Shown here piece after piece: positions 12,441 to 25,176 of a stretch of DNA of 40,039 bases. The stretch's first letter is position 1. Every line of letters begins with the position of its first letter. The notes beneath the pieces were generated by a model. It did not search any database. It was given only the letters and a program-made list of their open reading frames with translations, and was not told where the DNA came from. Source of the stretch: Phoronis ovalis (taxonomy: Eukaryota > Phoronida > Phoronidae); contig JAOXYB010085830.1 in the NCBI GenBank assembly GCA_028565635.1, forward strand, positions 1-40,039, read 5' to 3'. Made by a program: the position numbers and the translations under genes.

Positions 12441-13849
12441 TTGCAAAAAGTTTTACGATTTGACACATCATAGTTGCGGATATATGTTTGTAACCTGGAT
12501 TCGTCGACAATGATAATATAGTCTATGGGTGAATTAAAGATGACGACTCAGTTACATCTGGAGATCAATAGCATAATATGTTTTTCAATCAGATTTGCTC
12601 AATTAATTTTATGACAAGTGTAAATATATATGTTTGCGAATCTCATCCTCAAGAACTTGCCAAATATTTAACACGAGTTATTTACTTTAAAATAACAATT
12701 AAAATTGTTGCATAATTAGTATTTTGTTACTAAAATATTATTCAAATCATTTCATTTGTATATCTTGTGATTGTAACACTGTGAATGATTATTGTTATTA
12801 ATTAGTATATGGCAAAAATAATTATTACCTGATAAAATGAAAAAAATATGTCTCCTCCTCTAAGTTGACGTACTTTTTTATGCTTGTGTCCCAAACAAGT
12901 ACTGCTATTTAGCTATAACTTAAAATATTCCTAACGATATGACAAGCGGCAAAAAACTCATCACCTATACAAAATTGAAATTTTGCACAAAGTATCTTAA
13001 ATACAGATCGACCTGCCAAAAAAAATTATGTACCAGATTTTTAAAATTTTGCTTTACTTAGAAGTTATAAACATTCCAAGTGTAACGGTTACAATCTTGA
13101 CTTAACCCCTAAATTTCAAAAAAGTTAACTTTAATTGAACAAACAGAAATTTAAATATCTGAGACACAGTTTTGTAGAAATATGTGCAAAGCTCATTTTT
13201 GTAAAGATATGTTTGTAGGTGGTATTGATTTTTGACTTAGTATTTTCTGAACCTTAATTTTTTAAAAACACATTTCTCCCCCGAAATGTTTATTTACCAG
13301 CTCATACAATCAAATTCAAAGTAATTATTAGTGAAGTTTAGAGTATTACCTTAAGTTCTTAACATGTATACTTTTGTATGTCTATCTCTTCATTTTAATT
13401 CCTAAAACATGGTTTGAAATATATGCACACTTTCCTGAATCCCAAAACCTTCTAACGTCTGTATGTTTTTTTTAGCTATAAGATGCCCTTTTAGTCGTCA
13501 GAGTACATATTTACAATAGTCAATGAGCCTTAAACTAAATCATTAACATTAGGTTACAATAAAATTATACATAGTAAATATAAAAATCATTACATTATTA
13601 CACACGATAACTAAACCATTGACGTCGTTTACCATAGAACAGCTTCTCTGTTATGAACAGTCCAAAGCAGGTATGTGCATTTACTGGAATCAACTCATAC
13701 ATAATCATGTTTACATATATATGAATATTCAAATATTCCTATACAAAGGGATAAATGTTTTTCTGTTGATTGGTATATGATCCAATCGTCAGAAACAAGA
13801 TCAACAGTTGGTTGATTGGATGTAAAGCGAAAGTTGTGTTCCGTTTCAC
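12441..13849. other. Convergent intergenic region between the homeobox gene and gene A
   Basis: The homeobox gene (plus) and gene A (minus) converge here. The stretch holds their 3' untranslated sequence and AT-rich spacer. No exon, RNA gene or clear repeat was recognised. Confidence 0.5.
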
Positions 13850-16800
13850 TTATTTTTGCCTGAAAGGAGTGCTAGGTGTCACAGTTCTAGATCGAGGTGA
13901 TGCTGGATCACTCCTTTTACTATCTAATCGACTTTTATCGGTTGATGGTTTTCTGGACTTTTTTTGGTTGCCTATTTTGGATTTTTTAGTACGCCCCTTA
14001 CTGGTATTCGATTTATACTTAGAGTTTGTAGAGGTCGACACCTTGCACTTGGTTGACTTTTTTGGCTTCGATATCTTTCTATGTGTTGTAGAAATATGAT
14101 TAACAATAGGAGTCGACGATAAACCATAACCAAATTCCTTTCCATCTACGCTACTACAAGATGTGGATACAGTATTAATAGAGGCCCCATCTTCACCTTT
14201 TGATTTACTAGTCCAAGCCTTTTTAGGTTTACGGCGTTTCCCAACTTTTCCCTCCTCCTCATTTTCTTGTTTGCGCTTGCGCCGTCTCATAGCAGCAAAT
14301 ATAATGCAACATCCCATTACTAAAAGCAACAGAGCACCAGCTATCCCTGTTCCAGTGCCTACTACCCAGGGTATGTCTTCGTCCTTTATCAATATATCTG
14401 AGTCGCCACGATCTGTTGAAGACAGTTGGGTGGATGTTATTGTTGGTTTAGTAGGTGTGGTAGTTGGCTCAGTAGTTGTTGTTGGTTCTGTAGTTGGTTC
14501 TTTTTTTGGTGTTGTCGGTTCCATTGTTGTTGTAATCGTTTCGGTAGTTGTTCTTGGTTCTGCAGTAGTAGTTTTTAGCTCGGTAGTTGTTGTAGTTGGT
14601 ACTGTAGTTGTAGCTGTTGTAGTTGGTACTGTAGTTGTAGTTGGTACTGTAGTTGTAGCTGTTGTTGTTGTTGTTTCTACCCTAACCGAATACGCCAAAT
14701 CTTCATCGATTTCACCATCGCCGTCATCATCAAAACCATTACCAAGTTCTTCATCAATGAGTCCATCGCAATCGTTATCCACACCATCATTAGCTGTTGT
14801 GCTGGTCTGAACGCAATACTTACCAATGCTGGCTAAACGCGAACCAGCTGGGTAACCGTAGGATTCATGAAGTACCTATAAAAAGGAAAAACTTAAAGTT
14901 AAATAATTATAACATTTTAAGTTGATGTTCTCTAGACTTTTACATGTGGGTATTGGTGATCGAATAGTGTTTTAGCAACAGACTAGGTGGTCTTTGAATA
15001 AATCCGCATACTTATGATGTATTTGGTTGAAGAATTGGTGACTCAAAGTAACACTGCAATTTAACTTGTTAAGAAGTATCATGATCGCTATATTACGAAC
15101 TATACGAATTCTGCTTTGTTTACCTGACCGTACATAAATGCTGCAAAAGTCACAACTGGAGATGTGTGATATAGAATATGCGTTCCGTGGTCTATTTGTA
15201 ATATATTGGCTGAATATTGTGTCCCTGTTACTGGATTCCATGATGAGAAAACATACTGAGTAGCATTTATAGTAGAATCGTCTAAACGCAGGCCGTCTAC
15301 CATAGTTGTTTTAATGACAATACTGACGTAGTTAGTATACGGGGCTGACACTGCATCAACCGTGGCAAAGGTATAATCAGTGTTATATTGTTCCACAGGT
15401 GGGTTTAACATCATCATTGGATCACTTTGTGCACCATCCACTGCACCTGTAGCATAAAGAAAATAACATTTTATCATAAGGTATACTTTTGATATGCCAT
15501 TCAATCAGTAAACAATTTTCATTTACTAGACGTCCTGGTGCAATCCGTAGGAATTTTTGCAACCTAACTAGTTAGTTTTGGGCACAAATAAACAATCTAT
15601 ACACTGGATTTAGTCGCTTGCGAATTAACTGAACTATACTATATAGTCTTTTTATATTTATTGCCTTCAATTATATGACCTGCATCGACAATTGATGCAT
15701 GCACATTGTAAATGCCTGGTTTAAATACAAAAATAAATGCGACCGAAGACAGAAGATCACATTCAGGAGGTCGACAGTAAATGAACTTAAGTCGGTTAAG
15801 TCCCGTGCACATTTATACGACCCCACTGCGGTCGTTTAAATTGGACCTTGTACTAAGTCCGATGTACACACATTCGCGACCCATTCGATATGATTCAATA
15901 GTATATATATGTGTGTCACGATAGAATCTAGTGGAATGCCGTCGGATCAGGCATGTGCTACCAAATGCACGTTGAAGGGCGATAAAAGATGGCATGTTAG
16001 CATTTTATCTTCTGTTATATCAAGTAAGCAACACAAGAGGCATATATAAATTTGTTTATTATAGTTCATAATAAATAATAAATATCAAAATCCAGTAACG
16101 TACAGTATCAAATGTACGAAAGAGAGCTTTAGATTCAATAAATAAAGCTGATATCATTATGAAGTACTAGTAATCTGTTATTTATTTCTGAATTCTATTA
16201 GGATAAAGCGGTAATATAAAATATATGGCAAAAAATGAACTCTTCTAAACTTACTTGTTTTTGAATATTGGCACACTAATACAGCTTTGTCTGAATAGAT
16301 ATATAAAAACTCATCAGAAGCCACATCTAGTTCTTCATAATCACCATCATTTGTCAGTGTGTAAAAAGCAGTCGTTCCTGATTTTGTTGAGGTTACATTG
16401 ATTGTAGTGGAAGATTCACTACCTGTAAAAGATTAAAATAAATTACGCAAGCACATGTACAAATTATTCTGCTTAAGATATGATCATTCAGTTTATAGCC
16501 TATTCGTTTGATTGAATATTTCAGCAGAAAACGTCAAATGCGGGATCAAAAGGTAAAGGCAAATTTAGGCATGTGTATAGTGCAAATTAATATTCACTAT
16601 ACTTTTTGCAATATTTTTTCTGGAGCAAAATTTTGGATGCAAAGTACTAAACGCAATGGCTAAATTTAGTGTGTTTAATACTTTTAGAACTTATGGATGG
16701 GTATACCTACCAATTATCCTAAACATATCGCCACCAGTTCGCCCTGCAAATGGTACTGTGATAAACTGGCGCCCCCAAGTGTTTACCGGAGGAATCATTT

Positions 16801-18966
16801 CTTCGATATGATCAGAACTTCCGGAATTCATCAAATTAGTTCGTTTATTTCCCGCAACAACGGCAACAGGATTGTTTGCTCCAATTCTGACTCCCGTAAC
16901 ATCCTTTTCTATTTGTAACTGGTATACTTGATATTCATTTAGAATAACGGTAAAGGAATGGCCATCATTATAACTTTGACCATTCATACTAAACCATGTT
17001 CCAAACCCTCGATTAGGCAACAAAAATGTAACGTTCGTACTGTTTGTATACGCAATTATGTCTGAAAAAAGACACGTCTAAGCAACTTTCACGAAATAAA
17101 ATGTTATGTATTTCTGGTGCTGTATTGAATGAGTATTATATGGTCTTATGCAAACACTTTCTTTGAAAACAAATATACATGTATATTCACTTGTAGTTAT
17201 ATATTTACAAAGGACCCAGTATAGATCTCAAATTGCACAATTTGTTTTGAACGTTACACTGCAGGCCGGACTGCAGGACCTATATAAAGATGTAGTTATT
17301 GCATGATCATATAGCCTTGTGAGATTCAATGTTATAAGCTAGTCTACAGTGTAAGTTAGAAAAATAAACTGTACAATTTAGTTTACGCATATAATATATA
17401 CATTTGTTTATTAAAATATACTCGTGATTCTCACTAAGTTGTGTTCCGGAACCTCTTAAGGGTGCATCAGCCCAGAAAGGTAAACAGTTGTTATCATCGT
17501 ACTCACCAATTTGTGGTCCGGTATTACTAAAGGGAGCGTTAGCCCAGGAAGGTACATAGTAAACTGTTCCTAATATATCTGTCGGTAAGACCAGTGATGC
17601 GTCCGCGCTCTTTGAAGCTTTGTTTGTGGCGTATACTACGATGTCTCCAGTCGCTTGAATTAAAACGCCCTTGTCACTTGTAGCCATGCCGAGCACACGT
17701 AAATTGGCTGGTAACTCTACTCTCGTCATTACGCCTTTTGTAACATTGAACTGCAAGTAATTGTAAAGAAATATTTTTATTATATGATCTGCGATTTGAA
17801 AACATATTTAATTTAGAAAAGTGCATGTCTAAAAAGAGGGTCACAACTCTTATAAGATCAAAAAGACTAGAAAACAGAAACATGTTCATAAACCGAAATT
17901 CAACTAAGATCCTTTCAGTTATGCGGATTTATTTTTCAAACGTAAAGTAAGTTTCTTTTTTATTCGATTTTGATCCAAATAAGGAAAAATGAATAATTCG
18001 TATCACAATCACAAAGGAAATGTTTCATTTTTCCTTATTTGGATCAAGTCGAATGAAGAAAAAGGAAATGTTTCTCCTTTTCTTATTGGGATCAAAATCG
18101 AATAAGGATAAAGCAAATGTTACCTGTTTCCTAATTTGTATCAACATCGAATAAGAAAAAAGAAAATGTTTTCTTTTTCCTAATTCAGTTCAAAATGGAA
18201 TAAGGAAAAAGGAAATATTTGCTTTTTTATTTTAAACATTCGGACCTTTTAATTCGAATGAAAAAGAGTATGGTATGCAATCCAAGTATCCAGCTGGTTA
18301 GTGTCCTTCTCCCGTACCGAAAATTCTACATATTTTTGATTACGCTTTCTTTACAGACAATCAAAAATACATACATTTTTTAACACAATTTATAATTGTA
18401 TGTCAAGTATTTAATGATTTTAATACTATAGTTTAAAAATGTCTTTAGGCAAGATAAGAGACGAAATAAACAAGTGTGAAAATGATCAGGTTTTTAGTTG
18501 TGTTTTTTACCATCTGTGTAGGATACGTTCCTGCCACCAATGGTATAGACACGGTAGCAGTTACAGATTCTTCCTCAGTACAAGTTAGAAATAACTCCAC
18601 ATTTACGTCATTAGGGGAATTCTCGCCAAACGCAAAAATAAATTCTGTTCCTTTGTTATCGGGAGCTTTAGGAAAAAAGGAAGCAACTATAATATATTTT
18701 AAAATGAAACAGTAAAGATCTACAAATATAAATAAGGTGCAGAAAATAATTTGAAGTAACCAACAAGTCATATCTCGCAATTATAAAATTACAATATCAA
18801 TAAGTTACATTTACTGATTTATCTCTAGTTTCTAATCTCTCAAATGTTAAAAGTTATAAATAGTTTTCAAAAACGTGAAAAATGCTTAAGAAATTACCTT
18901 ACCTGCTTGTAAATAAAGAAAAACCAAAGAAACAATTTGTAATTGGATATTTATTCTTAATTCCAT
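13850..18966 (-). CDS. Gene A: IgGFc-binding-domain, Thr-stalked single-pass membrane protein
   Basis: Seven exons on the minus strand: 18966-18903, 18665-18511, 17750-17507, 17061-16711, 16422-16255, 15446-15124 and 14875-13850, all GT...AG and phase-consistent (776 residues). Residues 1-21 are a signal peptide (MELRINIQLQIVSLVFLYLQA). Exons 2-6 encode an IgGFc_binding-type domain, the N-terminal domain of FCGBP; landmarks are GTEFIFAFGEN, GMATSDKGVLI, NTWGRQFITVPFAGRTGGD and TFAAFMYGQ. Exon 7 has two acidic repeats (DNDCDGLIDEE and DDDGDGEIDED, MopE/DxDxDG-like, probably metal-binding) at about 468-494, a Thr-rich stalk at about 503-586, a transmembrane helix at about 604-630 followed by RRRKRK, and a basic Ser/Thr-rich tail. 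It is the most divergent copy of the cluster. Molluscs have no IgG, so the ligand is unknown; a surface recognition or adhesion role is inference. Confidence 0.85.
17435..17507 (-). other. Gene A: duplicated exon-3 end with a second in-frame splice donor
   Basis: After the main donor (exon ends 17507, GTGAGTACG) the frame stays open into a diverged copy of the exon end and donor (exon end 17435, GTGAGAATC). Use of the distal donor would add exactly 72 nt, or 24 codons, without changing phase. The added peptide (...LPFWADAPLRGSGTQL) resembles the exon's own end (VPSWANAPFSNTGPQI). Whether it is spliced this way is not known. Confidence 0.5.
17955..18230. repeat. 48-49 bp tandem repeat with an inverted copy, in gene A intron 2
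   Basis: Units begin at 18013, 18061, 18110, 18159 and 18208 (the last partial), each starting AAAGGAAATGTT-like and containing TTCCTTATTTGGATCAAAATCGAATAAGGA-like sequence, so each unit is itself a short hairpin (TCCTTATT/AATAAGGA). A copy in the opposite orientation lies at about 17955-17986. The units are diverged, so the array is not very recent. No equivalent was seen in the matching introns of B or C. Confidence 0.8.
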
Positions 18967-19787
18967 GATTCTGCTAATAGTTAGCTGAAGAAATAGTCAT
19001 ATTTGTGCTACTATTTTTTGTTAACGTTGCCTACTTCTGCGATCTGGGCGCGTCGTTTGTTTGATCAAAAATGGTAGTTGAATTGAACACTTAATTACTT
19101 GACATATATGCTTTTATTTCTTTCAATTATTGAAGTCTTTGGACAAGCAGGAACAGGTAATGTCACCAGCATATTTAATCTCGTTTGGTTATAAAGAAAT
19201 ATATTAGCATAACAAGAATAGAAGAATGTAAGTATTGTGATAAATTATATATTCAAAATCAACATTTGCAACAGTACAATTTTGAAGGCTTACAAACATT
19301 GCAAAAAGTTAATAGGTTTTTGTTTATTTGTCTGTAATTGTTCATATAGACAAATTGCCGGCTTATCTTTCATGATCTTTAGATAACTAACCTAATGTGA
19401 CCAATACATTTTTGTAGTTACAAAAAGCAGCATTGTATGTATTAGCACTGATGAATTAAAGTGCCAGTTAAATTTCATTGTTGCAGATTGCACAAATATA
19501 CACTGTGGCATATAAATGTTGCAGATTGAAACATATTGATGTTAGTGTCTAACCATTGATTTTTAACAGTTAATGATGACTAGTCAATTACATGTAACGT
19601 TTTGTAGCTAAAATAATTTATTTTATCTATGAAATATATATCGAAGGCTGAAATTTAATGAATATACTGGTTATATATTACGGTTTTATGAATGCTTCGT
19701 AATCATTAAATGACAAGAATCTAATAAGCATGGAAACAATGATCAAAATGTTTAATAAAAAATTGCTATTTGCATTTTTATCGAAAA

Positions 19788-19805
19788 GAGTTTTATATAT
19801 CCTAG
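19788..19805 (+). repeat. Second copy of the 18-bp hairpin arm
   Basis: GAGTTTTATATATCCTAG is an exact match to 8013-8030, here as a single arm without its partner, followed by G. It supports the view that the hairpin at 7992-8030 is the end of a dispersed element. Confidence 0.75.
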
Positions 19806-20919
19806 GTTTCGGCTAGGGTAAAGTTATGATTTTCTATATGTGATTTTCAAAATAACCGCTAGGTGGAAAAACGAAATGCAAAAAACTTAACGATATAGTG
19901 GACTATTTCATCTAAATATTAACCATCTCGAGTCGTTTTTTGCTGAATATATGTCAAAGCAGTGAATAACTTTACTTATTTGTTAGCAGTTATGAACGCA
20001 GAAAAATGAGAAACAGTGGACATTGGTAGTCGCCTGAAAAAAATCAGCGGGCAGCCTTTTGTAAGCTCAGAAACGTATACCAGGAAGACCAAGATCAGGT
20101 TAGACAGAAATGATGTGATGGCTTGGCCATATAATGTGATGGGTAGGCAATGTACTCAGGTTTGACAGCGGGGATAATTGTCGTGTAGTTGTGGATAACC
20201 GCAGGAAAGAGGATAATAGGTAGATAAGATACTTGAGTAGAGAAAGAGAGAAAAGTGTTTGGATAAAGTGAGGCTGCAGACAAAGTAGACTGACGCTTGT
20301 TTGTACATACCCTATGCGACACATGGCGATCAAGGCATCCGTAATATATAGACAACCAATCTGTAGTGTGCTAATCAGTTTGAAATAAAACATTATCACT
20401 TAGAAATAAACTTCACTTATAAATCAATTTTTTTGCATTTCGAATTAATTTTATTTTCCAATTTATAAATTCATCATACTAATAAATGTCATTGATTCCA
20501 ATCCAATCTCCACAGTTTATTTGATCATAAAATAAGGATAAAGGATACTCGATTAATGTTGCGTTTCAACATACTTTTCGTTATGGGAATGGCCCTATCC
20601 AGGGCAACAGTAGTTCTAGAATGAAGTGACGTACCCTACTTTTCCTCTATGTTTTGTTACTCACCTTCCTGGAATCTGCTTTTTACTTGGTAGTCATGTA
20701 TACATGCAAGCTGTTTCTCAGCGTATTTTGTTCCACGCGGTGTAGAAAGAAATACAATTATATAAATACGGTTATCAACAGTGTTGCAAGACGGACACAC
20801 ATGCACGAACAATCACTAAAATTGTACAGCCCAATGTGTAGATACAGATCCAATCATATGTTTGTTCTTTCAAAGTAATTACCTTTAGTAGTCTCTGGAA
20901 ATCAATTTCTTTTACCTTC

Positions 20920-21330
20920 ATATTTTTGTTGAAACAAAATAATAAAATACAAGATATGAAATAATCACATAACTATACAACATTTCTATTGCGCTAATCA
21001 CACTTAAAATAAACATAATTAGTTTATAAGTTTGCAATTTGGATATATATATATCAATGTAACAAAGAGGCGGACAAGGCAGTCTATAAATAATATTTTA
21101 CTGCAACAATTTGGCTGCCTCATTCACATTATTTTTCTGCATTTCGAATTAGCTTTCAAAATAACTCCCTAGTACATTTATTTCTTAGTATCCTATGATT
21201 AGTACATGTACAGACATTCGTGAACAATTCAGTTACATCACGATAGAAATATAAATTTCGTTGATTCCAATCAAATCGTTAAGAACCTTAACAGAAGATT
21301 TAATGCAGGTAAAATAAGGTCAACTGAAAG
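20920..21330. repeat. Duplicated 3' flank of gene B
   Basis: Matches about 26690-27110 downstream of gene C: shared stretches include GCGCTAATCA, AAATAAACATAAT, TATAAGTTTGCAATTT, ACATTCGTG and GAAATATAAAT in the same order. Indels separate them. This marks the left edge of the B/C duplication unit. Confidence 0.65.
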
Positions 21331-21398
21331 TCGCCTGTAGTCTAATTCTTTCTAAGAGGAGTGGTAGGTATTACAGTACTAGAAAAAGGCGACGGATT

Positions 21399-23210
21399 AC
21401 ACATTTATAAGTTCATAACCCCGAGCTTTATTCGCATAAAAACAGTGAACTACAATGATGTAAACATATGAAGCTAAAAAAATAAATAAGACTTACTTGT
21501 TTTCGAGTATTGGCACACTAATACAGCTTTGTCTGAATGGATATATAAAAATTCATCGGAAGCCACATATCTAGTTCTTCATAATCACCATCATTTGTCA
21601 GTGTATAAACAGTAGTCGTTCCTGACTTTGTTGAAGTGACACTGATTGAAGTAGAAGATTCACTGCCTAAATTATAAACCAAATTACTCAAATTAATATA
21701 CTGTGCTACGTAAGGTATTGCTATACGTAAGGTATTGCCATACAATTTATAGCTAATTCGATCGTTTGGTTGAGTAGTTTCAGTAAAATATAGTATGATA
21801 GAAATAACAGAAATACAATTTTAGACATGTAATAGTAGTCGTACAATTTAAATATTTATTTACTTTACAAAATCCCAAAACAAACGTGTAGCGACAAAAA
21901 CAATGACTAAAATTTATATATTGTTTTGGTCTGAAGACACGCGGTGTTAATTTAATAGTTTAAATAATTGTTGTGAGTATACGTACCAATAATTCTAAAC
22001 ATATCACCACCAGTGCGCGCTGCAAATGGTACAGTGATAAACTTGCGCCCCCAAGTATTTACTGGGGGAATCATTTCCTCGATATGATCTGAACTCCCGC
22101 TATTCATCACGTAAGTTCGTTTATTTCCTGACACAACTGCAATAGGATTGTTTGCTTGAACTTTGACTCCTGTAACATCATCTTCTATTTGTAACTGGTA
22201 TACTTGATATTTATTTAGGGTAACAGTAAAGGTATCGCCATCTCTGTAGCTTTGACTATTTACCCTAAACCATCCTCCAAATCCTCTATTAGGCAATACG
22301 AATGAAACGGTTGTACTGTCTGTGTACGCAACAACATCTGAAAAAAATTATGACATGCTGTTTACTCAGCTTTCACAAAACGAAATGTTAGACATTCTAT
22401 GCAGCATTGGATGAGTAATTTTCGTCAACCAAATGTTAAACGCTATTGGAAAATGTTTGTTATGAAATTTATACTAGACAGGGGTCTTGAAACCAAAAAG
22501 TATACGATTTCACTGTCACCGGCCACTGTTAGATTAATGAAATAAGCCTGAAATTTTGTAACAATTTAAAATTGTGCACATTTTGACCAATCATGTTGGA
22601 AATCACCATTCTACCACGCAAGTTACAATTATTTTTTATCTTTACGATTGTTCAGTGGTTACTTTTTGGTTTTCGTATTATTGAGAAGGCGTCACTAGCT
22701 CATGTAGCATAGCTCTTAAATATCGTTAGCGCTAGATGATTTGACTACATTGCTTTTCCTTGCATGGATACATACTTAATGTACATCTACATTCGTTTAT
22801 TAATATGTCATGCTCACCAATTTGGTATCTTGTATAATCAAAGGTGCTAAGGTCTCGAATATCATAACACTACGAGCAGTCTATAGTATTTATGCCCAGA
22901 AAGGTAAACAGTTGTTATCATCATACTCACCAATTTGTGGTCCGGTATTACCAAAGGGCCCATTAGGCCAGGAAGGCACATAGTATACTGTTCCTAATAT
23001 ATCTGTCGGTAAAACCAGTGATGCGTCCGCACTCATTGAAGCTTTGTTTGTGGCATATACTACGATGTCTCCTGTCGCTTGAATTAAAACGCCCTTGTCA
23101 CTTGTAGCCATGCCTAGCACCCGTAAATCAGCTGGCAATACAACCCTCGTCATTACGCCATTTGTAACAGTAAACTGTAAGATCATAAAATACAAACAAA
23201 TTGTCACAAA
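21399..23210. repeat. Recent duplication block, B side
   Basis: Aligns with 29728-31690 in gene C, including introns. Exon 4 and its flanks and exon 5 differ at only a few positions by eye. Parts of intron 3 (between exons 3 and 4) are diverged or replaced. Intron conservation shows a genomic duplication rather than only selection on exons. Confidence 0.8.
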
Positions 23211-23667
23211 GAAGGAATCGAACATATTATATGAATGAAAAATTTTACGAAAGACTATTTCGAAAAGTTTCAAAAATAAAACAGAGAAGTACAAATTACA
23301 ACGTTTTGATAATAATTCTTAAAAAACTTTATATCGATCCCACATTCCAAATAAAAGCTATAGTCTCTACTGTAGAGATGAAGCGTTGGTAACGTACATT
23401 CTGACAAGGATCTGTGGTTTATTTCAATTATTAGGTTTTATATTATGTCTTCAAAATTTGAATTGTATTTACATGTAGGCAAGCACATTAACATTGACTG
23501 GATGTTTTGTTATTTTGATGTTTATATTACTGATTTACTGATTTTGGTACAAATCATTTATGCCGTTCACTTGTTGGTAGCGCAATAAGAAGGTATAAGG
23601 TGGATTTCATATTTTTTAACACTTTCCAAAATTTCACTCTTTAATTAAGGTATTTTTAGGACGAAGG

Positions 23668-23937
23668 TCATTTTATAAATATCCGGTCACTGAGATCGAT
23701 TGAAGAAGGGTCTCCAAATATGCAGGGTTCAAAGTCTTTTACTCCCTCACCGGAAATTCTTATTGCAACTATACAGACAATATTGATAGGGTGCTGCTCT
23801 GGTACACTTGTAGTCACAAAATGAATGTCTGTTAAGGCATGTTTGATTGGCCAAGGAACGTGATTTGCTAAGTCCGTGTGTGCCATAAAAGGCAGTCTTG
23901 TTGTAGGATCTCCGGGAGGATCTCCAAAAACAGAGGG
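23668..23937 (-). other. Isolated open frame in intron 2 of pseudogene B
   Basis: A stop-free run of 89 codons between TGA at 23940-23938 and the stop at 23670-23668 reads PSVFGDPPGDPTTRLPF, then AHTDLANHVPWPIKHALTD, and ends FGDPSSIDLSDRIFIK. Its composition is protein-like and includes an internal FGDP repeat. B's intron 2 is about 540 bp longer than C's, so this may be inserted DNA such as a fragment of a gene or transposon. No family was recognised, and no clear splice acceptor or start supports an independent gene. Confidence 0.35.
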
Positions 23938-25176
23938 TCAGTTATTTAAAAGGATCATCATTACGGTTTTAAAATAAAAACCTTATAAAAATTAGTGTTA
24001 AATATCACGCGGATATTTTATTCACGAAACATTGTCTTTTAAGCAGCCAATCATATGAAATTTTAATAATTGGATGATAAAAAGTGTCAACCCTTTCCTT
24101 AGACGTGTCCAAAAGTTACAAAACTAATCCTTCAAAATTAATATCTTTACAGTCAAGTTAAGTTTGCAACATTATTTAAAACAACTAAACCGTATTCAGA
24201 TTCCTCATGAATTACAATTTATGAAATAATTTCATTATCACAACGGATAGTGATAATTGTTGACTAAACAAGCATTGATTTTGCAAGTTAACCTAGTAAT
24301 TGTAATTTTGCCATGTCTTTTTATATATAAAGGTCATAAATATTGCTATAAAACTGTCAAATATCTTGTTTCACAAAATATATTTGTTATACGAGGAAAC
24401 TTTAAAATAGTTTCATAATGGCCCTATAGCACAATAACAGTAAAAATCCATGCAGTACAATCTCATTAAAATGTCGGCTGATACATTACACTAAACTATA
24501 TGCCGGGATGTTTTGTTACTTTTTTACAGCCATTTCTACAGCTAATCGAAAAACAAACTGTTTTTGAACAAAATGTAGAATTCATATGAAGCATTTCGTG
24601 ATTTTAATATAATAAATAAATATCTTAGACAAGATACGTCTCGTATATAATAAATAGGTGTGGAAATGATCAAGTTTTTTAAATTACCGCCTGGGTAGAA
24701 TATGTTCCTGTCATTAAAGGTACTGACACGGTAGCTTGAACTGATTCATCTTCAGTACAGATAAGAAATAACTCAACGTCTACGGTATTCCTGTAGTGCT
24801 CTCCAAACGCGAATATAAATTATGTTCCTTTGTTATCAGGTGCTGTAGAAAAAAGTAAAGCAATAGGATTAAACGAAAAATTCATTAGGACAAATAAAGT
24901 GTTTATTTTTAAGAGGTAACAGCCTGCAAATTTTAAATAAAGTGCATAAATAATTTGAAGGAAGCAATATTTATAACGAAGCTGTATGTCACAATTATAT
25001 AAATGTAAAAACATAAGTTACATTTATTCGTTCACCTTTAGTTTCTAGCATCGTAAATGTTAAAATAAATAAATATGTTTTCAAAAACAAGGTAAAAAAT
25101 GAAACTACTTTACCTGCTTGTAAATAAAAAAAAAACAAAGAAAAATATGTAATTGGCTACTTATTCTTAATTTCAT

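Larger units (their letters stand above)
18967..21341. other. Spacer between gene A and pseudogene B
   Basis: The right part (about 20920-21330) is B's 3' flank, matching C's 3' flank at about 26690-27110. A further diverged piece of the same flank is at about 20360-20520, a hint of an older, lost repeat unit. The sequence upstream of A (near 19310-19480) resembles that upstream of B (25350-25530), consistent with duplicated promoters. Around 20080-20360 the base composition changes, and a GRPRSG-coding string broken by stops suggests a decayed retroelement, at low certainty. Confidence 0.45.
21342..25176 (-). pseudogene. Pseudogene B: broken IgGFc-binding-domain copy lacking exon 6 and most of exon 7
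   Basis: Exon remains, by comparison with A and C: exon 1 25176-25114, exon 2 24842-24688, exon 3 23174-22931, exon 4 22337-21987, exon 5 21666-21497, and the last codons of exon 7 at 21396-21342. Four independent lesions are visible. Exon 1 is 63 nt instead of 64, shifting frame in the signal peptide. Exon 2 has TAA at 24822-24820 where C has GAA. Exon 5 has two extra bases (AT) near 21567-21570. The exon-7 end (PTTPLRKN, stop) is joined directly to intron-5 sequence near 21397, deleting exon 6, the acidic repeats, stalk, membrane helix and most of the tail. Exons 3 and 4 are otherwise open and very close to C, so inactivation looks recent, or these parts were homogenised by conversion. Splice sites are mostly intact and transcription remains possible. 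Confidence 0.88.

Noticed and set aside
13770-14099. 109-codon plus-strand open frame
   Set aside because: Overlaps the tail-coding end of gene A exon 7 on the opposite strand; no independent support.
14163-14810. 215-codon plus-strand open frame
   Set aside because: Antisense shadow of gene A's exon 7, with the same low-complexity Val-rich character.
18476-18715. 79-codon plus-strand open frame beginning with a signal-like segment
   Set aside because: It is antisense to exon 2 of gene A, whose minus-strand frame, splice sites and paralogues are clear.
20041-20360. Possible retrotransposon coding remnant (GRPRSG string)
   Set aside because: Several stops and no recognisable reverse transcriptase or integrase motif; kept only as a note in the spacer entry.
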